Shown: piece after piece, positions 8,713-17,508 of the stretch
How positions within the stretch are numbered: the first letter of the stretch is position 1
How the letters are laid out: each line of letters opens with the position of its first letter
Origin: Sutcliffiella horikoshii
Lineage (GTDB): Bacteria; Bacillota; Bacilli; Bacillales; Bacillaceae_I
Assembly (NCBI RefSeq): GCF_021991925.1
Contig: NZ_RXZI01000005.1
Span: 124,001 to 188,000 of the forward strand
Direction: 5' to 3'
DNA: 64,000 nt
Notes under the pieces: model-generated
Databases searched by the model: none
Seen by the model: the letters and a program-made list of their open reading frames with translations, nothing else
What the model was told of the DNA's origin: nothing
Program-made: the position numbers and the translations under genes

Positions 8713-8913
8713 AATTCCATCACAAAAAAGACGAATCCCGTCACAATTGTATAAAATCCCTTCATAACAAATGCCAAAACTTCTCTTTTAAATCAGTACA
8801 GAGAAAACATAACATCAATTCCGTCACATAGACCTACAATCCCTTCACAACGTAACAAAATCAGCTCACAACTCCCGAAAATCCCTTCATAACTTAACAA
8901 AATCCCGTCACAA
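8713..8913 (+). repeat. 21-bp phased direct-repeat array, AATCCCKTCACAA type
   Basis: Eight recognisable copies of the 13-mer AATCCCKTCACAA start at 8713, 8734, 8755, 8817, 8838, 8859, 8880 and 8901. Neighbours are exactly 21 bp apart except for one 62-bp gap that nearly keeps the phase. The 8 bases between motifs are not conserved. It is not a simple tandem repeat, and not CRISPR (repeat too short, no cas genes). It resembles phased protein-binding sites. Confidence 0.85.
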
Positions 8914-9260
8914 GGCCCTGCCGTATTAAAATAAAATAATATGGACTTTTAATAAAAGCTATTTTTGTAAACTATGTTGCTTTTTCGTATTATTACATCA
9001 ACCGTTATACTCCTTACTGTCGTGCTATTTTCCCTGCTGGACTTAAAAATACTACTTGCAACCTTCAAAGTGAGTAAGCAGTAAAATGTCCAACTGCCCA
9101 CTTTGAGAGCCTGATAAAAAGACCACCTCTATTCATAACAAATAATTTCCCCTATAATAAAATTTAAAGCGTTTTCATTCCTCATTGATACAACCAGCCT
9201 AACTCTGGCCCGAAACACCGCAATTTAGCACTAGGTAATAATATCTATTACTATTTCTAG

Positions 9261-9289
9261 TTGAATTTCGGAAGCTTGTATCGTATGAT
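9261..9289 (+). promoter_or_regulatory. sigma-A promoter of accBC
   Basis: TTGAAT (9261-9266) and TATGAT (9284-9289) are 17 bp apart, a good vegetative promoter. Transcription would start near 9296, giving a leader of about 100 nt before accB. Confidence 0.7.
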
Positions 9290-9395
9290 GAATATGAACT
9301 ATTTTGTTGAAATGTACATAGCAACAGCCCAAGCTACTGTTAAGCAACAGCTAAGCAGAAACTAATCATCAATAGGACCAAGGAGTGAACGAAAC

Positions 9396-9902
9396 ATGTT
9401 AAAGATCCAAGAAATCAGAGAAATTATTAAGTTGATTGACCAATCCAATATAGATGAATTCACGTATGAGAATGAAGGTTCAAAAATCAAAATGAAAAAG
9501 CATGCTGCCCAAACAGTGGTGAGCACCCAAGTGGCTGCACCAGCACTACAAGCGGCGCCTCAGCAACCGGCACCACAAGCAGCACAAGCTCAACCGCCTC
9601 AACAAGCTCCAATTCCAGCTGCACCAACACCGCAAGCGGAGCCAAAGCAAGAAGACGCGAACCTACATAAAATCACTTCCCCGATGGTTGGAACATTCTA
9701 TGCTTCCCCATCACCAGATCAAGCGGCATATGTACAGGAAGGCGATAAAGTGGGCGAAAACTCTGTCGTTTGTATTGTAGAAGCAATGAAGCTTTTCAAT
9801 GAGATCGAGGCAGAAGTTAAAGGCGAGATTGTAGAGGTTTTGGTTGATAATGGCCAATTAGTCGAATATGGTCAACCTTTATTCCTTGTAAAAACAGTAT
9901 AA
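9396..9902 (+). CDS. accB: Acetyl-CoA carboxylase biotin carboxyl carrier protein
   Basis: AccB carries the biotin that shuttles carboxyl groups between AccC and AccAD in the first step of fatty acid synthesis. The 168-residue protein has an N-terminal BCCP segment, an Ala/Pro/Gln-rich flexible linker (about 38-85), and a C-terminal biotinyl domain with [12 protein letters not shown], where Lys132 is the expected biotin attachment site. AAGGAG lies 10 nt before the ATG. accC follows after 16 nt in the same operon. Confidence 0.97.
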   Translation: MLKIQEIREIIKLIDQSNIDEFTYENEGSKIKMKKHAAQTVVSTQVAAPALQAAPQQPAPQAAQAQPPQQAPIPAAPTPQAEPKQEDANLHKITSPMVGTFYASPSPDQAAYVQEGDKVGENSVVCIVEAMKLFNEIEAEVKGEIVEVLVDNGQLVEYGQPLFLVKTV

Positions 9903-9918
9903 GGAGGGGGAGACACTC

Positions 9919-11271
9919 ATGATAAAAAAATTATTGATTGCGAATAGAGGAGAAATTGCAGTTCGTATTATTCGTGCCTGCAAAGAAATGAATATCGAGA
10001 CAGTGGCAGTTTATTCGGAAGCGGATAAGGAATCCCTTCATGTCCAGTTAGCGGATGAAGCTTATTGTGTTGGACCTACCGCTTCCAAAGACAGCTACCT
10101 TAATTTCACCAATATCATCAGTGTGGCAAAACTGACTGCTTCAGATGCGATCCATCCTGGATATGGGTTCCTTGCGGAGAACTCAGACTTTGCGGAGCTT
10201 TGTCGCGAATGCAACATCACATTCGTGGGACCAAGTCCTGAAGCGATCAGTAAGATGGGGACGAAGGATATCGCGCGTGAAACGATGCGTAAAGCGGGAG
10301 TTCCAATCGTTCCGGGATCTCAAGGTATCATCGAAAACATCAATGACGGCATGTCCATCGCCAATGATATCGGTTATCCTGTCATCATCAAAGCGACGGC
10401 TGGTGGCGGCGGTAAAGGGATCCGCGTTGCAAGAAATGAAGAGGAACTGAAAAAGGGAATCTCCATTACTCAACGGGAAGCGGCAACAGCCTTTGGAAAT
10501 CCGGGGGTTTATCTGGAGAAATTCATCGAGGATTTCCGACATGTAGAAATACAGGTGATGGCGGACGGTCATGGAAATACGATTCACTTAGGTGAACGTG
10601 ATTGTTCCATTCAACGTCGTTTGCAGAAGCTCGTCGAAGAAACGCCTTCCCCTGTTCTGGACGAAGAAATTCGTGCGCAGATGGGTGATGCGGCGGTAAA
10701 AGCGGCCGAAGCAGTGGACTATATGGGTGCAGGTACGATAGAATTTATATATGACTATCAAAATAAGAAGTTTTACTTCATGGAAATGAACACGCGGATT
10801 CAGGTAGAGCATCCCGTTACGGAAATGGTGACAGGAGTGGACCTGATTAAGGAAATGATTAAGGTGGCATCTGGGGAAACTTTATCAATCAAGCAAGAAG
10901 ATGTTGTCTTCAACGGTTGGTCGATTGAGTGCCGAATCAATGCGGAAAATCCAGAAAAGAATTTCATGCCTTCTCCAGGAAAGATTGAGATGTACCTTCC
11001 TCCAGGTGGTCTTGGTGTCCGAGTGGATTCTGCTGTATATCCTGGCTACAGTATTCCACCTTATTATGATTCCATGGTTGCCAAGCTTATCACATACGGG
11101 GCAACACGCGAAGAGGCGGTTTCCCGAATGAAGCGTGCATTAAGTGAGTTTGTGATTGAAGGCGTTCATACAACGATTCCTTTCCATCTGAAACTAATGG
11201 ATCACGAAAAGTTTAAAGATGGAGATTTCAATACGAAATTCCTTGAAAAATATGATGTCATGAATTCTTAA
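9919..11271 (+). CDS. accC: Acetyl-CoA carboxylase biotin carboxylase subunit
   Basis: AccC uses ATP and bicarbonate to carboxylate the biotin on AccB. At 450 residues it matches the usual length. It has the N-terminal [18 protein letters not shown] motif, the ATP-grasp glycine loop [12 protein letters not shown] (about residue 162), and the catalytic [14 protein letters not shown] (about 287-300). AGGAGG precedes the ATG. It is translated with accB and followed by yqhY after 22 nt, the B. subtilis arrangement. Confidence 0.98.
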   Translation: MIKKLLIANRGEIAVRIIRACKEMNIETVAVYSEADKESLHVQLADEAYCVGPTASKDSYLNFTNIISVAKLTASDAIHPGYGFLAENSDFAELCRECNITFVGPSPEAISKMGTKDIARETMRKAGVPIVPGSQGIIENINDGMSIANDIGYPVIIKATAGGGGKGIRVARNEEELKKGISITQREAATAFGNPGVYLEKFIEDFRHVEIQVMADGHGNTIHLGERDCSIQRRLQKLVEETPSPVLDEEIRAQMGDAAVKAAEAVDYMGAGTIEFIYDYQNKKFYFMEMNTRIQVEHPVTEMVTGVDLIKEMIKVASGETLSIKQEDVVFNGWSIECRINAENPEKNFMPSPGKIEMYLPPGGLGVRVDSAVYPGYSIPPYYDSMVAKLITYGATREEAVSRMKRALSEFVIEGVHTTIPFHLKLMDHEKFKDGDFNTKFLEKYDVMNS

Positions 11272-11293
11272 AATATAAATAGGAGGGTTAATT

Positions 11294-11698
11294 ATGAGCG
11301 AAAGAAATTTATTGGAAATGGAAAACAACAATTCTCTTGGTAAAGTGGAAATTGCTCCAGAAGTAATTGAAGTCATTGCCGGTATTGCTGCTTCTGAAGT
11401 GGAAGGTGTCATGCAAATGCGTGGGAACTTCGCAGCTGGTGTGGTAGAGAGACTTGGAAAAAAGAACCACGGTAAAGGCGTAAAAGTGGATCTTAGCGAA
11501 GAAGGCATTAAAGTGGACGTTTTCTGTGTGATGCAGTTTGGCATTTCTATTCCGACTGTTGCGCAAAAGGTACAGGATAATATCCGCCAAGCACTACTGA
11601 ACATGACAGCACTTGAAATTACGGAAGTGAACATTCACGTAGTTGGTGTTCAATTTGAAACGCAAAAGAACGAAGTAGAAGTAGAGCAGGAAATTTAA
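11294..11698 (+). CDS. yqhY: Asp23/Gls24 family protein YqhY
   Basis: A 134-residue Asp23-family protein. In B. subtilis YqhY is co-transcribed with accBC and influences acetyl-CoA carboxylase activity, so a role in fatty acid synthesis control is likely; this is family knowledge rather than sequence proof. The core GKVEIAPEVIEVIAGIAASE (about 17-36) and the terminal IHVVGVQFE are diagnostic. AGGAGGG precedes the ATG, and a strong terminator follows. Confidence 0.93.
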   Translation: MSERNLLEMENNNSLGKVEIAPEVIEVIAGIAASEVEGVMQMRGNFAAGVVERLGKKNHGKGVKVDLSEEGIKVDVFCVMQFGISIPTVAQKVQDNIRQALLNMTALEITEVNIHVVGVQFETQKNEVEVEQEI

Positions 11699-11712
11699 AA
11701 GGACGTTCACCT

Positions 11713-11751
11713 TGTAGGCACTCTCATCAGAAGGGTGCCTACATTTTTTTT
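11713..11751 (+). terminator. Terminator of accBC-yqhY
   Basis: A perfect 9-bp stem TGTAGGCAC/GTGCCTACA (11713-11721 and 11735-11743) is followed by eight T residues. Confidence 0.93.
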
Positions 11752-12054
11752 GCGTTACTACCACATAAAGTTTTCCCTTGTGTTAGCCTCCGATATTAGG
11801 TACAATTTTAGTCGCTTTCTCTTTTAGAGGAAAAGTATAGCAGTGTATGATGTAGGTAATGATGAAAGTGATATTCAAAAATATTTCTAGCTCCCCCAGA
11901 GCAAAAATGAAAACGGTTAATTCCGAACGTTTTGAACGACAATTTAATTTTTGTATGTAAATAAGCGTAAAAACAGTCAAAAAACATGTGTTTTTTTATA
12001 AAAATGTGCTATTATCTTTTTATACTAGTATAGGCACGATAAGGAGATCGAACA
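11752..12054. other. AT-rich intergenic region before nusB
   Basis: About 300 bp with no gene that I can support. It is AT-rich and includes a possible -10 TATTAT at 12010-12015 for nusB, but no convincing -35 at the right distance. AAGGAG at 12041 serves nusB. Confidence 0.5.
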
Positions 12055-12450
12055 ATGAAACGAAGTAAATCAAGAGAAAAGGCGCTTCAAGCCATTTTTC
12101 AAATGGACTTAAGTGATATTGCGCCTGATGAAGCAATTAGAAATGTATTGGAAGAAGGAGAAAAAGCGGACGACTTCCTAAAAAGTATTGTGCTTGGAAC
12201 AAAAGAGCATCAAGAGGAAATCGATTCCACGCTGAAAGCCCATTTGGAAAAGTGGTCATTGGATCGTTTAGGAACTGTCGATCGTACCATTCTTCGTATG
12301 TCTGTATTTGAAATGATGCATATAGAAGAGATTCCGGCAAACGTGAGCATGAACGAGGCGATCGAGCTTGCGAAAACATTTGGCGATGATAAATCCAGCG
12401 GGTTTATCAACGCGGTCTTGTCCAAAGTCAAAACAACAATCGAAAAATAA
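12055..12450 (+). CDS. nusB: Transcription antitermination factor NusB
   Basis: NusB binds boxA RNA with NusE (S10) and promotes antitermination of rRNA operons. The 131-residue protein has the conserved start SREKALQAIFQMD and the C-terminal NEAIELAKTFGDDKSSGFINAVL, both diagnostic. It is all-helical as expected. folD follows after 29 nt and is probably co-transcribed, as in B. subtilis. Confidence 0.97.
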   Translation: MKRSKSREKALQAIFQMDLSDIAPDEAIRNVLEEGEKADDFLKSIVLGTKEHQEEIDSTLKAHLEKWSLDRLGTVDRTILRMSVFEMMHIEEIPANVSMNEAIELAKTFGDDKSSGFINAVLSKVKTTIEK

Positions 12451-12479
12451 TGCATAAGTAGTAAAAGGGGGAGCTATTC

Positions 12480-13355
12480 ATGTCAGCAGTGATTGTATCA
12501 GGTAAAGTACTTGCAACCGAAAAAAGGTCTTTTATTAAAGAAAAGGTGTCAGAGCTACATACGCTAAAAAATATTCAACCAAGCTTGGCAGTAATTCTTG
12601 TGGGGGAAGACCCTGCATCCCAATCCTACGTCAGAGCGAAACAGAAAGCTTGTGAAGAGGCTGGAATTCGCAGCATTTTGGAAGAGTATCCAAGCTCCAT
12701 TGCCCAACAGGAATTATTGGAGAGAATCACCCACTTTAACCAAGATGCTTCTGTTCACGGTATTTTGGTACAGTTGCCTTTGCCTGATCATATCGATGAA
12801 TTGGCTGTTATTGAACATATTTCCCCTAATAAAGATGTAGATGGGTTCCATCCCGTCAATGTCGGTAGAATGATGATTGATCAGAAATCCTTTCTCCCAT
12901 GTACGCCTTATGGGATTGTGGAAATGATTAAGTCCTTGAATGTTCCCATTTCAGGGAAGCATGTAGTCGTTATCGGAAGAAGCAATATTGTGGGCAAACC
13001 CGTTGGTCAATTGCTATTGAAAGAAGATGCGACAGTCACGTATTGTCATTCGCGGACGAAGGATTTGGCCGCCATCACTAAACAGGCGGATATCCTGATC
13101 GCTGCCGTTGGTCGTGCGAAGCTAATTGGTCCTGAATATGTGAAGGATGGTGCAATCGTCATTGATGTCGGAGTTAACAGGCTTGAAACAGGAAAGTTAT
13201 GTGGCGACGTTGATTTTGATACGGTAAAAGAAAAGGCGAGCTATATCACACCTGTTCCTGGAGGAGTCGGTCCGATGACGATTACCATGTTATTGCAGAA
13301 TACACTTGAATCAGCACAAAACGAAGCAAGGGAAAACAAGACGTTTTCCCGTTAA
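12480..13355 (+). CDS. folD: Bifunctional methylenetetrahydrofolate dehydrogenase/cyclohydrolase
   Basis: FolD interconverts 5,10-methylene- and 10-formyl-tetrahydrofolate, supplying one-carbon units for purines and formyl-Met. The 291 residues include the signatures VGEDPASQSYVRAKQKACEEAGI (broken here as two conserved blocks near 41 and 52), KDVDGFHPVN (about 119), and PGGVGPMTITMLL near the end, with the NADP-binding GRSNIVGKPVG near residue 166. The C-terminus is slightly longer than in B. subtilis (283-286). An 8-bp inverted repeat GGGAAAAC/GTTTTCCC overlaps the last codons. Confidence 0.97.
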   Translation: MSAVIVSGKVLATEKRSFIKEKVSELHTLKNIQPSLAVILVGEDPASQSYVRAKQKACEEAGIRSILEEYPSSIAQQELLERITHFNQDASVHGILVQLPLPDHIDELAVIEHISPNKDVDGFHPVNVGRMMIDQKSFLPCTPYGIVEMIKSLNVPISGKHVVVIGRSNIVGKPVGQLLLKEDATVTYCHSRTKDLAAITKQADILIAAVGRAKLIGPEYVKDGAIVIDVGVNRLETGKLCGDVDFDTVKEKASYITPVPGGVGPMTITMLLQNTLESAQNEARENKTFSR

Positions 13356-13370
13356 TATGGTATCTTAGAA

Positions 13371-13405
13371 GATGGAAAGAACTTAGAGTTCTTCCGTCTT
13401 TTTTT
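13371..13405 (+). terminator. Terminator after folD
   Basis: GATGGAAAGAAC pairs with GTTCTTCCGTC (one bulged A and one wobble pair) and is followed by TTTTTTT. Confidence 0.85.
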
Positions 13406-13413
13406 CGTATAAG

Positions 13414-13559
13414 CTCTGTTAAACACCGCGGTTGATTTCTGCACTAGGCTTCGCTTTCCTAGGGGCGTTTGGTGAGCCTCCTCGGCTTGAGCCTGCGGGG
13501 TCTCCCCTTAAACGCTATCTCCCTTAGGAGTCTAAGCCCATTGCTCTAATCAACAGCTA
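13414..13559 (-). repeat. GC-rich palindromic interspersed element, copy 4 (inverted)
   Basis: The reverse complement carries the same blocks as the copies at 3.6, 30.1 and 36.2 kb: TAGCTG, GACTCC, GGAGACCCCGCAGGCT, GAGGAGGCTC, GGAAAGCGAAGCC and AACAGAG. The outer arms GTTGATT and AATCAAC pair. It lies between the folD terminator and xseA, and is the only copy in the opposite orientation. Confidence 0.85.
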
Positions 13560-13632
13560 GGTTGCTGCAAAAATTAAACGTATACTTTAACATAGCCTTC
13601 GTATAAGCAGTCTCGAAAAAGGAGTTAATATT

Positions 13633-14988
13633 ATGAGTGAACGCAGATACTTAACTGTTACTGCACTAACAAAATACATAAAACGAAAATTTGATGTAGA
13701 TCCACATATGCAGGACGTATGGCTGAAAGGAGAAATATCAAATTTTAAACAACATAGCAGAGGGCATATGTACTTTACATTGAAAGACCAGAATGCACGA
13801 TTATCGGTCGTCATGTTTGCCGGTCAGAACCGCAACCTTGTCTTCAAGCCACAAGAAGGAATGAAAGTCCTTGTTCGCGGGGAAGTGACGGTCTATGAGG
13901 CAAGTGGATCCTACCAAATGTACATAAAAGAAATGCAACCAGATGGTGTGGGCAGTCTTTTTTTGGCTTACGAAGAATTAAAAAAGAAACTATCACAAGA
14001 AGGGCTATTCTCACCGGAACATAAAAAGGTCCTGCCAAAATATCCGCGTGCTGTTGGCGTAATCACCTCTCCGACAGGGGCTGCTGTCCGTGATATCATC
14101 ACAACCTTGAAAAGAAGATACCCGCTGACCAAGATAATCGTGATACCTGCTCTTGTTCAAGGAGTCAATGCTGCACCTTCCATCGTGAAGGCGATACAAA
14201 TGGCCAATCAACAACCTGATTTGGATGTTTTGATTGTTGGGCGTGGGGGTGGATCGATTGAGGAGTTGTGGGCTTTTAACGAAGAGGTCGTAGCCAGGGA
14301 GATTTTCGCTTCCAATCTTCCAGTCATCTCAGCGGTAGGACATGAAACGGACTTTACCATCGCAGACTTTGTGGCGGATATGCGAGCGCCCACTCCGACT
14401 GCTGCTGCTGAGCTCGCCGTCCCACACATCAATGAGTTAATGGAAAGGTTGTCAGATCGGAAGTTCCGCTTGCACAGGGCTTCCAATAAATTGATGCAAC
14501 ATTATAAAGATAGACTGACTACCTTGCAAAAGTCTTATGCTTTCCGTTTTCCAAAGAACCTTTATGCGCAAAAGCAACAGGACCTAGATCGTGTGCTGGA
14601 CGATTTGGATATGTCCATGAAAAGAATGGTAGAGCGGAAGCATGTAAAGTGGGAGCAACTTTCTTCCTTGCTCGAACGTAATCATCCGAAAAAGCAATGG
14701 GAGACGGAAAAGCTATCCCTCGAACAACGCACGACGATGCTTACCAAGCTGATGCAACAAGCCTTGCAAAAGAAACAATGGGAGTTTCAACATAAACTGA
14801 CGAAAATAGATGGCTTGAGTCCTCTGAAGATCATGAATAGAGGATACAGTTTGGCTTATCAACAGGATGGGACCATCATAAAAAGTGTGGGCCAGGCGGA
14901 AAAAGGTGACACCATTCAGGTCCATCTCCAAGATGGGCAGTTTGCTTGTGAAATACAAGATGTAAAGGAGAGAAAGAACGATGAGTGA
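13633..14988 (+). CDS. xseA: Exodeoxyribonuclease VII large subunit
   Basis: XseA with XseB degrades single-stranded DNA. The 451-residue protein has the N-terminal OB-fold (about 1-100, with [20 protein letters not shown], the nucleic-acid binding block), the catalytic domain with [21 protein letters not shown] (about 141) and [16 protein letters not shown] (about 204), and a long coiled-coil C-terminus. Length is typical. It overlaps xseB by 8 nt, so the subunits are translationally coupled. Confidence 0.97.
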   Translation: MSERRYLTVTALTKYIKRKFDVDPHMQDVWLKGEISNFKQHSRGHMYFTLKDQNARLSVVMFAGQNRNLVFKPQEGMKVLVRGEVTVYEASGSYQMYIKEMQPDGVGSLFLAYEELKKKLSQEGLFSPEHKKVLPKYPRAVGVITSPTGAAVRDIITTLKRRYPLTKIIVIPALVQGVNAAPSIVKAIQMANQQPDLDVLIVGRGGGSIEELWAFNEEVVAREIFASNLPVISAVGHETDFTIADFVADMRAPTPTAAAELAVPHINELMERLSDRKFRLHRASNKLMQHYKDRLTTLQKSYAFRFPKNLYAQKQQDLDRVLDDLDMSMKRMVERKHVKWEQLSSLLERNHPKKQWETEKLSLEQRTTMLTKLMQQALQKKQWEFQHKLTKIDGLSPLKIMNRGYSLAYQQDGTIIKSVGQAEKGDTIQVHLQDGQFACEIQDVKERKNDE

Positions 14989-15217
14989 AAAGAAACAAGT
15001 AACATTTGAAGAAGCGATGAAAGAGTTGGAAACCATAGTAGAAAAGCTTGAAGAAGGGGATGTACCATTGGAAGAAGCGATTTCTTTCTACAAGGAAGGG
15101 ATGAAACTGTCCAAGTTTTGTCATGACAAACTATCCCACGTAGAGGAAGAGATGGAGAAAATATTAAAAGAAAATGGGGAATTGGAGTCGTTCCAGGTAC
15201 AGGAGGATGAAGCTTAA
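14981..15217 (+). CDS. xseB: Exodeoxyribonuclease VII small subunit
   Basis: A 78-residue helical protein matching XseB, with the conserved [20 protein letters not shown] and [16 protein letters not shown]. Several copies wrap the coiled coil of XseA. The start lies inside the end of xseA, with AAGGAGAG upstream. Its stop directly abuts the TTG start of ispA. Confidence 0.97.
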   Translation: MSEKKQVTFEEAMKELETIVEKLEEGDVPLEEAISFYKEGMKLSKFCHDKLSHVEEEMEKILKENGELESFQVQEDEA

Positions 15218-16120
15218 TTGGCACAAGTGATGGATTTGCAAACCTTTATGAAGGAAAGAAAGAAACTAGTGGAAGAGGCTCTTTTTTCCTATGTGAACAC
15301 AGTGGAGGCCCCGCAAGCTTTGCTGGATTCTATGAGCTATTCATTGAAAGCTGGAGGAAAGAGGCTGCGTCCGCTACTGGTGCTTGCAACGTTGCATTCA
15401 TTTGGCAAGTCTGAGAAACTTGGGTTGCCGGTAGCCTGCGCTGTTGAAATGATTCACACGTACTCATTGATTCATGATGATCTTCCAAGTATGGACGATG
15501 ATGATTATAGACGTGGTAAGCCAACCAATCACAAAGTATATGGGGAAGCCATGGCCATCCTGGCAGGAGATGCGCTTTTGACTTACAGTTTCGAGGTGAT
15601 GGAGGACCTGTTAAATCTGGGGGTGTCCCCTATTAAAGTGGTCACCCTTATGAAGGAACTTTCAAAAGCGTCAGGCCCAACAGGGATGGTCGGGGGACAG
15701 GTAGCAGATATGGAAGGGGAAGGGGAAGGTAAGGCCCTTTCGCTTGAAGAGCTGGAGTATATACATAGGAATAAAACCGGTAAGTTGCTGGGGTACAGCG
15801 TTATGGCAGGGGCCATCCTTGGGGATGCGAGCGAAGAGCAAATCTCAAAGCTTACTCTGTTTGCCGACCACCTTGGACTCGCTTTTCAAATACGAGATGA
15901 CATCCTTGATATCGAAGGTGATGCTGAGAAAATAGGCAAGCCGGTCGGTTCGGATACCCTCAACGAAAAAGTTACTTATCCATCTTTGCTGTCTATGGAT
16001 GGCGCCAAAGAAAAATTGGAATATCATATTAGTGAAGCTAAGCGTTTGCTTTCCGACATGTCGTTAAAATCTGATCTCTTATCACAGCTTTGTGATCTTA
16101 TTGCCAAAAGGGACCACTAA
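15218..16120 (+). CDS. ispA: Farnesyl diphosphate synthase (geranyltranstransferase)
   Basis: IspA condenses isopentenyl diphosphate with DMAPP and GPP to make farnesyl diphosphate for undecaprenyl-P, quinones and other isoprenoids. The 300-residue protein has both aspartate-rich motifs: DDLPSMDDDD (about 86-95) and DDILDIEGD (about 228), plus GGKRLRP. TTG at 15218 follows AGGAGG by 11 nt; the next ATG (15230) would match the 296-residue B. subtilis form but has no ribosome site at a usual distance. It is the last gene before the OLE RNA, with dxs just beyond. Confidence 0.95.
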   Translation: MAQVMDLQTFMKERKKLVEEALFSYVNTVEAPQALLDSMSYSLKAGGKRLRPLLVLATLHSFGKSEKLGLPVACAVEMIHTYSLIHDDLPSMDDDDYRRGKPTNHKVYGEAMAILAGDALLTYSFEVMEDLLNLGVSPIKVVTLMKELSKASGPTGMVGGQVADMEGEGEGKALSLEELEYIHRNKTGKLLGYSVMAGAILGDASEEQISKLTLFADHLGLAFQIRDDILDIEGDAEKIGKPVGSDTLNEKVTYPSLLSMDGAKEKLEYHISEAKRLLSDMSLKSDLLSQLCDLIAKRDH

Positions 16121-16142
16121 TCGACAAAAATAGAGGCTGAAA

Positions 16143-16171
16143 TTGAGCATTTCCTCTTTTTGTGATATAAT
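16143..16171 (+). promoter_or_regulatory. Promoter of OLE RNA
   Basis: TTGAGC (16143-16148), 17 bp, then TATAAT (16166-16171) with an extended TG at 16163-16164. This is the strongest sigma-A promoter visible in the window. Predicted initiation near 16178-16180 coincides with the 5' end of the OLE RNA. Confidence 0.85.
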
Positions 16172-16178
16172 AAATGAT

Positions 16179-16790
16179 ACAAATGGGTGGTGCAGTATTC
16201 TAGTCAGTCTACCTTTTCTGAAGGCGGGCCTAAAAATCCGCTAAAGGGCACATCGATGAAGTTCCTTGTGTCGGCTTGAGGCGCCCAGCCTTGGGTTGAT
16301 GCTGGGAGTTAAGGTTGTAGGGCGATCCACAATGGCATGTGGGCGAAGACCCTACTTCCGTGGAGGCCCATTCTCATCCATGTTTTTCCCCTAGGGTAGC
16401 ATGTGATGGAATGGTGATAAACCTGATATATATCTAACTGGGTTAGATATATACAGCGTAGCCTGCCTTGAGTGGAGTTGGAGGGGATTATGGTATAGGA
16501 TTTTTTCACTAGGCCAGTGAAACTATCTTTGTATTCCATATGAAATCCGCTCTGCAAAAGAGGCTAAGAACTGGTTAAAGGCTGTAGAGGAAAACTCCTA
16601 GACTGTTCTGTTTCTAAGACATGCATTGGGGATTATAGTGCGGACTAAGTGGTAATCCAGTCTAGCTGATGGCGACACAGCTAAGGCAGGTTTAATGGGA
16701 AACCGCCAGTATGGCGACATCTGGTACTTGCTTGGGAAAACCTACTGGACCTAAGCCGCAGTCTTTACCTAATGCATGACCACTCTCTAC
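16179..16790 (+). ncRNA. ole: OLE RNA (ornate large extremophilic RNA)
   Basis: A non-coding region of about 610 nt with no credible ORF, between ispA and a small membrane protein gene and upstream of dxs: the arrangement known for OLE RNA in Bacillus halodurans and other extremophilic Firmicutes. The ends pair, GGGTGGT (16185-16191) with ACCACTC (16779-16785), closing the molecule. A perfect 12-bp hairpin lies inside (TATATATCTAAC 16427-16438 with GTTAGATATATA 16442-16453). Further GC-rich conserved-looking blocks include GGGCGAAGACCCTACTTCCG and GCGACATCTGG. Known OLE RNAs bind OapA dimers at the membrane and affect Mg2+, cold and alcohol stress responses. Identification rests on size, context, structure and remembered sequence features; a covariance-model search would settle it. 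Confidence 0.88.
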
Positions 16791-16800
16791 ATATTTAAAT

Positions 16801-16830
16801 TTGGTGGATTAAGTCAAAAATGTCTATAAT
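16801..16830 (+). promoter_or_regulatory. Possible promoter of oapA
   Basis: TATAAT at 16825-16830 is preceded by TTGGTG (16801-16806) with an 18-bp spacer. It may give oapA its own transcript apart from OLE read-through. Confidence 0.45.
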
Positions 16831-16883
16831 AAAATGTAGGATAACCACAAAAGCTTACTTATATAGAGTTAGGAAATTATACC

Positions 16884-17489
16884 ATGTTAAATAAATGGAA
16901 AGATGCAATAAATTGGAGTTTAGCTATCGCCGTTATCACACTCGTGTTAGCGGCTATTTTTTCAATCGTTTCCACGTATCTGCTTTCAGGTGTCACTTGG
17001 GCGATCGGAATGGTCATCGTTTTCATCATTGTGTTTATCGGGATATTCTTCGATATGCTCGGGATTGCCGCTACCGCGGCAGATGAAACACCATTTCATG
17101 CCATGGCAGCCGAAAGGGTAAACGGTTCCAAACAGAGTATATTGATTGTCAGGAGTGCCGATCGTTTTGCAAGCTTCTGTAATGATGTTATCGGGGATAT
17201 ATCTGGTATTATCAGCGGAACCGCATCTGCTATTGTGGTGATTTCGTTTACCATTTCCATGGGCCAACGGGAGGATTCGGCTTTCCATTATATTGTTGCT
17301 GTGGTGTTCACAAGTGTAGTGGCTGCAGTGACAGTTGGTGGGAAGGCCTTCGGAAAATCGATGGCCATCCGTTATTCGACCCCCATTCTTTTTCAAGTGG
17401 GCAAGCTTTTTTATATCCTGGAAGACAGATTTAAGATAGTCGTGATGAAAGAAAACAAAAATAAACGTAAGAATAAGAGAAATCAGTAA
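16884..17489 (+). CDS. oapA: OLE-associated membrane protein OapA
   Basis: A 201-residue protein with four hydrophobic segments (about 13-33, 36-57, 105-128 and 133-155) and a very basic tail ending KENKNKRKNKRNQ, suited to RNA binding at the membrane. It sits directly downstream of the OLE RNA, as OapA does in other genomes. OapA is known to dimerise on OLE RNA and bring it to the membrane. The sequence DMLGIAATAADETPFHAM resembles DUF21/CNNM transporter domains, to which OapA is distantly related. dxs starts 19 nt later. Confidence 0.88.
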   Translation: MLNKWKDAINWSLAIAVITLVLAAIFSIVSTYLLSGVTWAIGMVIVFIIVFIGIFFDMLGIAATAADETPFHAMAAERVNGSKQSILIVRSADRFASFCNDVIGDISGIISGTASAIVVISFTISMGQREDSAFHYIVAVVFTSVVAAVTVGGKAFGKSMAIRYSTPILFQVGKLFYILEDRFKIVVMKENKNKRKNKRNQ

Positions 17490-17508
17490 GGAAAGAGAGT
17501 GATCCCTT

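Larger units (their letters stand above)
8577..9395. other. Long intergenic region upstream of accB
   Basis: No credible gene is seen in these roughly 820 bases. The left part holds an array of 21-bp phased repeats (8713-8913). An inverted repeat CAAAGTG/CACTTTG spans 9066-9105 without a T-run. TTTAAAGCGTTTTCA at 9163-9177 matches the CcpA cre consensus at 14 of 15 positions. The sigma-A promoter of accBC follows at 9261-9289, leaving a leader of about 100 nt. Confidence 0.7.

Noticed and set aside
9066-9105. Terminator or riboswitch before accB
   Set aside because: Only a 7-bp inverted repeat without a T-run and no known riboswitch pattern.
16309-16557. 82-codon frame on the minus strand
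   Set aside because: Lies inside the OLE RNA and has no coding signals.
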